From positions 3,895,300 through 3,959,299 of the forward strand of contig NZ_CP075584.1 in assembly GCF_027594785.1 (NCBI RefSeq): DNA of 64,000 nt, in the 5' to 3' direction. Shown here piece after piece: positions 37,489-46,119 of this stretch (its first letter is position 1; each line of letters opens with the position of its first letter). The translations under genes and the position numbers were made by a program. The DNA is from Cryobacterium breve. Its GTDB lineage: Bacteria; Actinomycetota; Actinomycetes; Actinomycetales; Microbacteriaceae. The notes under the pieces were generated by a model. The model was not told the origin of the DNA. It searched no databases and saw nothing but the letters and a program-made list of their open reading frames with translations.

Positions 37489-39879
37489 ATGGGAACACAG
37501 AGCACACTGGATTCACTCCGGAACGCGGACTCGATCCTCGCCACGATCATGGCCGCCGACGACCTCACGGTCGCCGCGAGCCGGGACGGCGGCAGCCGAG
37601 CCGTTCGCCTGCTCGCCGACGCCGCCGTCGATCCCGCAGACCAGGTCACCGCGATCGCCGCCGTGCACGCCCTCGCCCAGGTCTTCGACGAGACCGCCGA
37701 CGAGGTCCTCGTCTCCCTCCTCGGGCATGAGCAGCTTTTCCTCCGCGAGCACGCCGCCTGGGCCTTCAGCGCCCGCCTGCCGCGCTTCGACGCGGTCGCG
37801 CCTCTCCTCGGGATGGTCATCGACGGCGGTTTCGCCGGGATGATCGCCCAGCGCACCCTCGAACAATGGAGCGCGGCCGTCGCGGGTCCCGTCGCCCTCG
37901 CTGTCGAGGGCGCTCTGCTCGGAGTCACCGAGCCGGGCGCCCGTTCCCGACTGGTCGAAACCATCGGCCAGATCTCGGGGCGCATCCCGGAACGCATGCT
38001 CTTCCAGATCGCCGTCGACCCGGCCGAGGCGACCGAGGTGCGGGCTGCGGCGATCGCCGCGATCGGCGACCGGGGCCTCGCCGATGCCGCCCCCGGCTCC
38101 CTCTCGGGCGCCGGCACGGGAATCGGAACAGGGATCGGCTCCGGGGTCGGTTCCGGGGACACCGGCCTCCGGATCGTCACCGGCCTGGCCGCCGGAAGCG
38201 GGGTCCTCGCCGAGGTCGCCAGGCTCGCCGTGATCGACCTGACCGTGCCGAGCTACCCGCGGGCACCGTGGAGCAGCGGAACGACCGTCGCCCAGCTGTT
38301 CCTGCACGCCGACATCGACGGAGCGCTGACCCGGGTCGGCTCCGGCGACAACGGCGGCATCGCGACCCTTCTCGTCCGGCTCGGGGACGCACTCGTCGCT
38401 GGCCACGCCGCCAGCGATGCCGACAGTGCTGCCGGCGATGTCGGCCGGGTACTCACCCTCTCCCGCGGCGGCTTCGCCTCCGCACTCGACTGCCTGCCCG
38501 AGGTGGCGTCGACACTGTCCGGCCACGCCTTCGCGACGGTCCCGTTCCTCGGCGAGCCCGTCGCCTCCGCAGACGCCTGGTCGCGCCGGATCGCGACCCA
38601 GCGCGGCATCCGCCGGGTGCTCCGCGCCGCGGGCCCGGTCGACGCGATCCACCTGCGGATGGCGGACGTCGGCACCCTCGCCGCGTCGACGGTCGCGAGG
38701 GAACTCGACATCCCGGTCGTGTTCACCGTCGCGCCAGACCCGCACAGCCTCATCCGCTCGCTCGAGTCCGCCGGCGCCCTCACCCGCGCCACGTTCGGCA
38801 CGGTCGATGCGGGCGAACACTTCTGGTTCCGGGTCCGGCTCGTGCAGCGCCTCGCAGCGGATGCCGCCCACACGGTTCTCTTCCCCCGTCCCGACCTCGA
38901 GCGTGACCTGCGTGAGCTCGTCGGCATCGACGTGACGCAGCACCCGGAACGGCACTCGATCGTGGCAGAGGGCATCGACATCGCCGTGATCGAGGCGTCG
39001 CTCGTCGACGCCAGGGCGAGCGACGGCACTCCGGCGGAGGCCGCCGTGGCCGCGGCGTATGCCGAACCCCTGCCCGACGCCGCCGCCGTGCCCGCGTCCG
39101 TGGCCCCCGCGCAGATGAGCGTCGAGGGCGCCGTCGCCCTCGGCCAGCTCGACGATCTCCTCGCAACCCTCCCGCCCGAGCGCCGCGCACTGCCGCTCGC
39201 GATCACGGTCGGGCGGCTGCATCGTGTCAAGGGCATGGCGACCCTCGTCGAAGCCTGGGCGGCCGACCCTGCGCTCCGTGCCGCCTGCAACCTCCTGATC
39301 GTCGGAGGCGACCTCGCGAACCCCACTCCCGACGAGGCCGAACAGCTCGGAAGGATCCACGCCGCTGTCCCGCTCGGCGAGGCCGCCCACGCCGGTCTCC
39401 TGATTGCCGGCCACCGCTCGAACGACACCGTCGCCCGCTGGCTCGCCGCCACTCGCCTCGGCCGCACCGGCCTCGCCGCGGCCAATGGCGTGTACGTCTG
39501 CGCGAGCATGAAGGAGGAGTTCGGCATCGCGCTCCTCGAGGCGATGGCCGCGGGCCTCACCGTGGTCGCTCCGAACGGCGGGGGACCGGCCACCTACGTC
39601 GAGCAGGGCGTGACCGGGTTCCTGGTCGACACCGGGAATCCGGCCGATCTCGCCGGGGGAGTGCGTGAGGCCCTCGAGCTCGCAGCCGGGCCCTTCGGCC
39701 CCGAGTTCGCCGAGCGCGCCATGGCCATGGTCTCCGGATCCTTCACGATCCAGGCGATGGCCACGACCCTCTCCGGGGTCTACCGCGACGTCGCCGAAGC
39801 GCACGAGCGCCTCCGGGCGGAGGCGGCGAACGGCTACGGCCGGGGACTCGCCTCGACCTGGACGCTGAGCGCCTCATGA
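37489..39879 (+). CDS. GT4-type glycosyltransferase with N-terminal HEAT-like repeats
   Basis: 796 aa. Residues about 1-215 are alpha-helical HEAT/PBS-like repeats (LLGHEQLFLREHAAWAFSARLPRFDAVAPLLGMV). They end in a Gly-rich linker (GTGIGTGIGSGVGSG). The rest is a GT-B fold: AITVGRLHRVKGMATLVEAW, LLIVGGDLANP and MKEEFGIALLEAMAAGLTVVAPNGGGPATYVEQGVTGFLVD. The last block holds the EX7E motif used for nucleotide-sugar binding. Donor and acceptor are unknown. It is coupled to the next glycosyltransferase by ATGA. Sucrose-synthase-like roles are possible but not supported. Confidence 0.85.
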   Translation: MGTQSTLDSLRNADSILATIMAADDLTVAASRDGGSRAVRLLADAAVDPADQVTAIAAVHALAQVFDETADEVLVSLLGHEQLFLREHAAWAFSARLPRFDAVAPLLGMVIDGGFAGMIAQRTLEQWSAAVAGPVALAVEGALLGVTEPGARSRLVETIGQISGRIPERMLFQIAVDPAEATEVRAAAIAAIGDRGLADAAPGSLSGAGTGIGTGIGSGVGSGDTGLRIVTGLAAGSGVLAEVARLAVIDLTVPSYPRAPWSSGTTVAQLFLHADIDGALTRVGSGDNGGIATLLVRLGDALVAGHAASDADSAAGDVGRVLTLSRGGFASALDCLPEVASTLSGHAFATVPFLGEPVASADAWSRRIATQRGIRRVLRAAGPVDAIHLRMADVGTLAASTVARELDIPVVFTVAPDPHSLIRSLESAGALTRATFGTVDAGEHFWFRVRLVQRLAADAAHTVLFPRPDLERDLRELVGIDVTQHPERHSIVAEGIDIAVIEASLVDARASDGTPAEAAVAAAYAEPLPDAAAVPASVAPAQMSVEGAVALGQLDDLLATLPPERRALPLAITVGRLHRVKGMATLVEAWAADPALRAACNLLIVGGDLANPTPDEAEQLGRIHAAVPLGEAAHAGLLIAGHRSNDTVARWLAATRLGRTGLAAANGVYVCASMKEEFGIALLEAMAAGLTVVAPNGGGPATYVEQGVTGFLVDTGNPADLAGGVREALELAAGPFGPEFAERAMAMVSGSFTIQAMATTLSGVYRDVAEAHERLRAEAANGYGRGLASTWTLSAS

Positions 39880-41213
39880 CCCTGCTCATCATCAGCCCCG
39901 ACTACGCCTCGCACCTGTTCCCGCTCGCGACCCTCGGCACGGCCTGGCAGGCCGCCGGGGAACGGGTCGTCGTCGCGAGCGGCCCCGCGACGGCCGGAAT
40001 CGTCGCCGAGTTCGGCTTCGAGCGGGTGAACCTGCAGCTCGGCCGAGGCTCGAACCCCGGAACGATCCGGGCGGAACAGCAGCCGAGCGGTGAGGACGAC
40101 GCCCTCCGGGGTTTCTTCGCCGCGACGAGGCTCGGACTCGTGCAGACCCTGCAGTTCCAGGCCGAGGCACGCAGCAACGACCTGCTCTGGAACCCGGTCG
40201 AGATCGCCCGCGAGGTGCAGCGCATCGTCGCCGAGGTGCGCCCGGACCAGATCATCGTCGACCACCTCGCCTTCAGCGCCCGCCTCGCCTTGGTGAGCGC
40301 CGGCATCCGCCACGCCGACGTCGTGCTCGGGCACCCGACCGCCCTGCCGGTCGGCGAGGAGGTCTACGGCTTCCCGTCCGCCTGGCCCGACGCGTTCTCG
40401 CCGGAGCCCGACGACCTCGCCGGGCTGCTCAGCACCTGCGAGGCGGTGCGCGACACCTTCACCGCCCAGTGGAACGCCGCCCTCCTCGAACTCGACCCGG
40501 CGGCCGAGCCGAGCCGCGACGCCTTCACCGAATCCGGCGACGTGCTGATGCTCAACTATCCGGCCGAACTGCACGCGCCCGCCCGGACGGCGCTGCTTCA
40601 GGAGCACGTGTTCCTCGGGTCGGCGGTGCGCGCCGAGGCCCGCGATCCCGAGGTCGAGGCCTGGCTCGCCGCGTCACGCGCGGCCTCCGACGACCGCCCG
40701 CTCGTCTACGTGAGCTTCGGGAGCTTCCTGTCGGTGCGCGGCGACGTGCTCGCCCGCGTCACGGATGCCCTCCGCGGGCTCTCCGTCAGGGTCGCCCTCG
40801 CGACGGGGTCGACCGATCCCGCTGACCTGGGGGAGATCCCGGACTCCTGGCTCGTGCGCGGCTTCCTGCCGCAGGTGGCCCTGCTCGATGCCGCGGCGGT
40901 CGCCGTGACGCACGGCGGCAACAACAGCGTGACCGAGGCGATGACCGCCGGGGTGCCGCTGCTCGTGCTCCCGTTCTCGACCGACCAGTTCGCCGGGGCA
41001 GAAGCCGTCGAGGCGGCCGGGTTCGGGCTCTCGCTCGCACCCAACACGGCGTCGGCGGCGGAACTCCTCGACGCGCTCCGGTCGGTGCTCGCGCTCGCGG
41101 CAGCAGACCGGGCGCGGCTCGACGCGCTCAGCACCTCGCTGCGGGGCGGTGCAGGCCCGCGCCGGGCCTACGAGGCGCTGACGGCGCTCGCGGCGATCCC
41201 GGCAGCGGGCTGA
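39876..41213 (+). CDS. GT1/UGT-family glycosyltransferase
   Basis: 445 aa, GT-B fold. The N-terminal acceptor domain starts LLIISPDYASHLFPLATLGTAW. The C-terminal donor domain has LVYVSFGSFLSVR, LVRGFLPQVALLDAAAVAVTHGGNNSVTEAMTAGVPLLVLPFSTDQFAGAEAVEAAGFG, the UDP-glycosyltransferase signature. Such enzymes glycosylate lipids, sterols or secondary metabolites. The partner is the HEAT-GT4 gene immediately upstream (4-bp overlap). No sugar-nucleotide or exporter gene is nearby to name the product. Confidence 0.88.
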   Translation: MTLLIISPDYASHLFPLATLGTAWQAAGERVVVASGPATAGIVAEFGFERVNLQLGRGSNPGTIRAEQQPSGEDDALRGFFAATRLGLVQTLQFQAEARSNDLLWNPVEIAREVQRIVAEVRPDQIIVDHLAFSARLALVSAGIRHADVVLGHPTALPVGEEVYGFPSAWPDAFSPEPDDLAGLLSTCEAVRDTFTAQWNAALLELDPAAEPSRDAFTESGDVLMLNYPAELHAPARTALLQEHVFLGSAVRAEARDPEVEAWLAASRAASDDRPLVYVSFGSFLSVRGDVLARVTDALRGLSVRVALATGSTDPADLGEIPDSWLVRGFLPQVALLDAAAVAVTHGGNNSVTEAMTAGVPLLVLPFSTDQFAGAEAVEAAGFGLSLAPNTASAAELLDALRSVLALAAADRARLDALSTSLRGGAGPRRAYEALTALAAIPAAG

Positions 41214-41306
41214 TCGCGCCGCTTTCGCACGTCGGACTCCCGCCCCTGTGCTCCCGCCCCTGTGCTCGCGGCTTCGGGGCGACAGGCGACTGGTGACGCG
41301 CGTAAC

Positions 41307-41372
41307 GTCGGAGAATTTCGCGACTCGCCGCATCCGCTGGCTGGACACCAGCGTGTCGCGAAAATCTCCGAC
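41307..41372. repeat. 66-bp imperfect palindrome after the glycosyltransferases
   Basis: GTCGGAGAATTTCGCGAC (41307-41324) and GTCGCGAAAATCTCCGAC (41355-41372) pair at 17 of 18 positions. An inner CGCTGG/CCAGCG stem adds to the fold. It shares CGGAGATTTT with the mobA palindrome. It lies between convergent genes. Confidence 0.8.
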
Positions 41373-41445
41373 TTTGCGCGAGAGTGCGGATGCTGCCCCC
41401 GGGATGCTGCCCCCGGGACTCAGCGCCCGGGTCTGCGGCTGGGGC

Positions 41446-42279
41446 TCAGCGGTCGATGGCGTAGACGAGGGACTCCTGCACCATGCCGAGCCACTCGTAG
41501 ATGCTGCTGAGTAGCGGAGCCTCGTCGGCGTCGAGGTGCTGTTCGCCGTCCGGGGACATCTGGAGGCGCTCGGCGAGGGTGAGCCTCAGGTCGGTGAGCG
41601 TGCGCAGCCACGACTGCACGCCGACGGCGTCGAGCGCGATCGGCGTCGGCGCGACCTCGAAGCGGTCGTCCAGGAGGGGTTCGAGGGGCTCGTCGGCGAT
41701 CTCGTCGAGCGGCTCCTCGCCGAGCGTCGCGAGCACCACGCGGGCGTTGCCCAGTTTGCGGTCGAGGAGGTCTCCCGAGGTGAAACGGCGGAATTCGGCG
41801 GACGCCTCGGCGTCGTCAGGGTAGGCGTCGGGAAGCAGGCGGCGGAGGGCCGGGTCGGCGCTGGTCCCGAGGGCGTGTGTCTCCGCGGCGAGCAGGAGCT
41901 CGATCAGCTGGCTCGCGGCGAGCCTGAGCAGCCCGAGCTCGACGGATTCGAAGCTCGCGGACACCGTTCCGGCCGGGTCCCGGGTGAAGAGCATCAGGAG
42001 TCCCCGCGGGGAGAGGGTGGCCCAGAGCCCGAAGTCGTGCATCGCCTCGACGTGGCGTTCCATCGACTCGCGGTTCCCGGTTGCGACGACCGCCTTGCCG
42101 GAGTTGTGCACCCGCAGCATCAGGCGTTCGGCTTCCTCTGCGGCGACCCCGAAGTAGCTGCGGAACACGTAGGACACATAGGACATCAGGTTGACCGGGT
42201 CGTCCCACACAATGGTGACCCAGGGGCGGTCGAGGGAGACGGCTTCACGCAGGTCCGATTTTTCAAAAGTCTTCGGCAC
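41446..42279 (-). CDS. clpS: ClpS adaptor joined to DUF2017 domain
   Basis: 277 aa from GTG. Residues about 1-90 are Clp[59 protein letters not shown], including the HxxG-like groove for N-degrons and ClpC/ClpA binding. From about residue 96 it is DUF2017 ([32 protein letters not shown] to [14 protein letters not shown]). The two are normally adjacent separate genes in actinobacteria. One base changed in the CCCCGCGGGG run at about 42005 would end ClpS with RGDS-stop and start DUF2017 at ATG in a TGATG overlap. The fusion may therefore be a sequence error. Confidence 0.85.
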   Translation of the reverse strand: MPKTFEKSDLREAVSLDRPWVTIVWDDPVNLMSYVSYVFRSYFGVAAEEAERLMLRVHNSGKAVVATGNRESMERHVEAMHDFGLWATLSPRGLLMLFTRDPAGTVSASFESVELGLLRLAASQLIELLLAAETHALGTSADPALRRLLPDAYPDDAEASAEFRRFTSGDLLDRKLGNARVVLATLGEEPLDEIADEPLEPLLDDRFEVAPTPIALDAVGVQSWLRTLTDLRLTLAERLQMSPDGEQHLDADEAPLLSSIYEWLGMVQESLVYAIDR

Positions 42280-42329
42280 CGGTTAAGCCTGACATGCCGG
42301 GGGTCCTTCCCGCCACCGTGGCCGGAAAC

Positions 42330-43091
42330 TCATACACCCGGTCTGTTTTCGAGCGCGTGGTGCGGGCGCCCGGCCGCGTGCCCGAGCGCCGCGACGACGA
42401 GCGTGATCACGGCAGACAGGGCGACGCCCCAGCCGATGTGCACCGTGAGAAGGAGGGCTCCCACGAAGGCGCCCGCGCAGATCAGCAGGATCGCGGCCAC
42501 CCGGCGGAACCACGGCTGGCCCTTGCCGCCGCCGAGCCGCGAGTCGGCGGCCAGTCCCGTGATCGTCGAGGTCACGACCACCGTCGTGACGTCCTTGACC
42601 CCGATGTGCCGGGCGACGCCGGCCTGGAGTCCCATCATCGCCGCGAGGAGGCTCGTGATCGCCAGGTCGAAGGGCTGCGGCGGATGCCCGCCGCCGAGGA
42701 ACAGGGCCACCGCCAGTCCGGCCATGATCGCACCCTGCACCGCGAACAGCACCGTCGCGTGGGTCGTCCAGCCGATCGCGACGGGCCGCAGCACCCGTCC
42801 GCCGATGGCGGCGCCGAGCATGAAGGTGAACAGGGCGAGCAGCGGGCCGAGCACGGGCAGGTTGCTCGCGCCGGCGAGGGCCATTCCGAGGATGACGACG
42901 TTTCCCGTCATGTTGCCGGTGAACACCTTGTCGAGGCCGAGGTACCCGACGGCATCCGCCAGACCGGTCGAGAACGTCAGCGCGAGCATGAGGCCGAGGT
43001 GCAGGTTCGCGGGATGGCGGCGGAGCTTCTCGAGCACGGTGATCCTTCGGGACGGTGACTGCTGCGTATGTTTCCTGGAGGTAAAACTCAT
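42330..43091 (-). CDS. DUF1275 (YoaK-like) membrane protein
   Basis: About 253 aa with six or seven hydrophobic segments. It has the conserved LTFSTGLADAVGYLGLDKVFTGNMTGNVVILGMAL near the N-terminus and a LGLQAGVARHIGVKDVTTVVVTSTITGLAADS-like block. The family is of unknown function and proposed to transport small molecules. The start at MSFTSRKH lacks a clear ribosome site, and a GTG around 43037 is an alternative. It lies 50 bp upstream of clpS on the same strand. Confidence 0.85.
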   Translation of the reverse strand: MSFTSRKHTQQSPSRRITVLEKLRRHPANLHLGLMLALTFSTGLADAVGYLGLDKVFTGNMTGNVVILGMALAGASNLPVLGPLLALFTFMLGAAIGGRVLRPVAIGWTTHATVLFAVQGAIMAGLAVALFLGGGHPPQPFDLAITSLLAAMMGLQAGVARHIGVKDVTTVVVTSTITGLAADSRLGGGKGQPWFRRVAAILLICAGAFVGALLLTVHIGWGVALSAVITLVVAALGHAAGRPHHALENRPGV

Positions 43092-43222
43092 GTCGATCGT
43101 GTCAACAGTGACCTGAAACGTACCGGCTGGCCGAATGGCACGCAAACGGGAGATAGCCTCGAGCGCGAGGCACCAATAGTGTGAAGCACCACGTCTTGTT
43201 TCCGCGCACCTGGAAGGCTCCC

Positions 43223-44322
43223 ATGTCGTACGTCGTACTACAGCCCGGCATGGGGAGCATCGCGCCCGGGCACTACCTGCCGGCCACCCCGGAGACCGTG
43301 CTCTGGGGGCGCCTGCCCTGTTCAGCGGATACCGCGGTGCTCTCGATCGGATCGGGTGACGTCGTCACGATCGACACTCTCAGCCACGAGGGACTGCTCG
43401 AGGACCAGGGCAGGGACCCGCTCGCCTTCTTCGGCGGCCACGGCGTCGCAGCGGGCGATGTCCTGACGGACGCCGTCGCGCTCGCCGCGAGCGACTACCC
43501 GCGGGATGCTGAGGCGGACGGCCCACACGTCGTGACCGGACCGATCGAGGTGCGTGGGGCTCTCCCGGGCGACCTGCTCCGGATGACCCTGCTCGAGGCG
43601 ACTCCCCGGGTGCCCTACGGCGTCATCTCGAGTCGCCACGGCCGGGGGCCCGGCCCGGCGAGTACCCCGTCGGACCGGGAACGGTCTCCGTGTTCACCGA
43701 GGTCGACACCGATCCCGACTTCGGGACGGCTGCCGGGGCGCTCTTCGGCACCCTCCCGCTGGTTCCCGGCGGCGACCGGGTCGTGCGCTTCCCGCTCGAC
43801 CCGTTCCTCGGCATCATGGGCGTCGGCGTCGCGGGGGACACCCGGCCGCACTCCGTCCCGCCCGGCGCGCACGGCGGCAACCTCGACATCAGCCTGCTCA
43901 CCGTCGGCAGCGCGCTGTACCTGCCCGTCCAGGTGCCGGGCGCGCTCGCCTACGTGGGCGATCCGCACTTCGCGCAGGGCGACGGCGAGGTGGCGCTGAC
44001 CGCACTCGAGGCCAGCCTGCGGGTGCGCATCCGCTTCGACGTCATTCCGGCGGACGAGGCGGCGGCGCTCTTCGGCGACCTGACCGGTCCGCTCGCCGAG
44101 ACGGGCGAGTTCCTCGTGCCGACCGGGCTCGACCCCGACCTCGACGAAGCGATGCGCGCCTGTGTGCGCGCCGCGATCGCCCTGCTCGGGGCGCGATACG
44201 GCATGGACCCGACCCTCGCGTACGCCTACCTGAGTGCGGCGACCGACTTCAACATCTCCCAGGTCGTCGACAGGGTCACGGGCGTGCACGCCCGCATCCG
44301 GACGGCGGACTTCGGTGCCTGA
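43223..44322 (+). CDS. Acetamidase/formamidase family hydrolase (one frameshift)
   Basis: About 366 aa. VTIDTLSHEGLLEDQG, GPIEVRGALPGDLLRMTLLEATPRVPYG, then after the break FPLDPFLGIMGVGVAG, HGGNLDISLLTVGSALYLPVQVPGAL and GDPHFAQGDGEVALTALE are the FmdA/AmdA signatures. The enzyme releases ammonia from short amides such as formamide. The frame change at about 43645 lies in a GGGGGCCC run (one base missing), joining the N-terminus to GEYPVGPGTVSVFTE. The start at ATG 43223 has GGAAGG, and GTG 43181 is the longer option. It is coupled to the amidase gene by an 8-bp overlap. Confidence 0.9.
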
Positions 44323-46042
44323 GCAGACGACCCGGCCGCTCACCGCCCCGGAGACTGGTTCGCTCGTCCCGGCCGCTGTCCCCGCAGCCACGCCTGCGGA
44401 CGCCGCACTCCCGGCCGTGACGCCCGCGGACGCCGCATTTCCGGCCGTAGCGCTTGCAGACACCGCGCTCCCGGCTGCCGCGCCGCCGCTTCGGCCCACC
44501 TCCATCACGGGGGAGCTTCCGGACGGACTGCTCGCCGCCTTCGAGGCCTACGAGGACGCGCTCGCTGCCAATGACCACGAGGCGCTCGCCGGGTTCTTCG
44601 TGCCCGGGCCGCACACGCTCCGCGGCGATGCGACCGGGCTGCTCGTCGGGAGCGAGGCGATCGCCGGATTCCGCGCCTCCCGCCCCGGGGTCGTGCGCCG
44701 CGGCATCCGCTCGCTGCACGTGCGGGCCATCGGGACAGAGCACGCCCTGATCGTCGCGGAGAACGCGCCCGTGGCCGGCGGGGCCGGAGTCGTGACGCAA
44801 CTCTGGAGCCGAACCGCGGCCGGCTGGCAGATCGAGGCCGCGCAGGTCGCGGCATCCGCACCCGCGGTCGACCCGAGCATCTGGCGGGTCGTCGGAACGC
44901 CGCTGCTCGCCGGCGCGAGCGGTGGAGCACTCTCGGGCGTGCGGGTCGCGGTCAAGGACCTCTTCGAGGTGGCCGGATTCGCAGTCGGAGCCGGCAACCC
45001 CGACTATCTGCGAAGCGGCACCGCTGCGACCGAGAGCGCCCCGGCGGTGACGGCACTCCTCGGGGCCGGTGCGAGCGTGATCGGCATCGCCCAGACCGAC
45101 GAATTCGCGTACAGCATCGCCGGGACCAACGTGCACTCGGGGACCCCGCCGAATCCGCGGGTCCCCGGCGGGCTGCCGGGCGGCTCGTCGAGCGGCCCTG
45201 CCGCAGCGGTCGCCCTCGGGCAGGCGGACCTCGGCCTCGCGACCGACACCGCAGGGTCGATCCGGGTTCCCGCCTCCTACCAGGGCCTCTGGGGGCTGAG
45301 GACGAGCCACGGGTCGGTGAGCCTCGGGGGTGTTCTCCCGCTCGCGCCCTCGTTCGACACCGTCGGCTGGCTCGCCAGGACGTCGGGACTGCTCGTGTCG
45401 GCGGCGGCCACCTCGCTCGACCCTGAGCGGCAACTGCCCGTTGCCGCGCGGTTCGTCGTCTGCGGGCAGCTGGTGTTCGCGGCGGAAGAGGACGTGCAGG
45501 CCGCTTTCGTCGAGGCGATCGACCGCCTCGAGCGCGGCGGATACCTGCCGGAACCGGTCGACATCATCACGATCGACCCCCTCGCCGACCTCTTCGAGAC
45601 CTTCCGCACCGTGCAGGCCGCCGAGGCCTGGCGCAGCCACGGGGACTGGGTCGACGCCCATCCGGGCACACTCGGCCCCGATGTGCGGTCCCGGTTCGCC
45701 TTCGCCTCACTCATCGACGCTGACGAGGAGGCCGGTCACCGGGGCGATCTCGCCGAGGCCAGGGACCGGCTCGACGCCGCGCTCGACGGCCGGATCCTGT
45801 TGCTCCCCGCGGCTTCGTCGACCGCGCCCGCGAGGAGCGCATCGGGCGCCCAGATCGAACGGGTCCGTGCCGCGACGCTCTCGATGACCTGCCTGGCCGG
45901 AATCGGCGGCTACCCGTCGGTGTCCATGCCCGGACTCGTCGTCGGCGGCGCGCCGCTGGGGCTCAGCCTCGTCGGACCGCGTTACTCCGACCTCGCCCTC
46001 CTCGACCTGGCCGCAGGGCTCGCGGAGGGGCTCGAGGGCTGA
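44315..46042 (+). CDS. AtzH-like domain fused to amidase-signature hydrolase
   Basis: 575 aa from GTG 44315. An Ala/Pro repeat leader (PAVTPADAA-type units) precedes a SnoaL/DUF3225 AtzH-like domain (about 60-190: LLAAFEAYEDALAANDHEALAGFFVPGPHTLRGD to VTQLWSRTAAGWQIEAAQVA). The amidase-signature domain follows with catalytic Lys in VRVAVKDLFEV, the Ser triad region PGGSSSGPAAAVA and LGLATDTAGSIRVPASYQGLWGLRTSHG. Similar AtzE/AtzH pairs act in ring-opened cyanurate and ureide breakdown. Here the domains are one protein beside purine genes, so an allophanate- or ureide-type substrate is plausible but inferred. Confidence 0.85.
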   Translation: MPEQTTRPLTAPETGSLVPAAVPAATPADAALPAVTPADAAFPAVALADTALPAAAPPLRPTSITGELPDGLLAAFEAYEDALAANDHEALAGFFVPGPHTLRGDATGLLVGSEAIAGFRASRPGVVRRGIRSLHVRAIGTEHALIVAENAPVAGGAGVVTQLWSRTAAGWQIEAAQVAASAPAVDPSIWRVVGTPLLAGASGGALSGVRVAVKDLFEVAGFAVGAGNPDYLRSGTAATESAPAVTALLGAGASVIGIAQTDEFAYSIAGTNVHSGTPPNPRVPGGLPGGSSSGPAAAVALGQADLGLATDTAGSIRVPASYQGLWGLRTSHGSVSLGGVLPLAPSFDTVGWLARTSGLLVSAAATSLDPERQLPVAARFVVCGQLVFAAEEDVQAAFVEAIDRLERGGYLPEPVDIITIDPLADLFETFRTVQAAEAWRSHGDWVDAHPGTLGPDVRSRFAFASLIDADEEAGHRGDLAEARDRLDAALDGRILLLPAASSTAPARSASGAQIERVRAATLSMTCLAGIGGYPSVSMPGLVVGGAPLGLSLVGPRYSDLALLDLAAGLAEGLEG

Positions 46043-46119
46043 GCCAACGGAATCCCTGACTAACTCGTGGATGGGGCAGGAGTAACACCACCGAAACGCT
46101 GCGTGCCTAAGCTGGTCGT

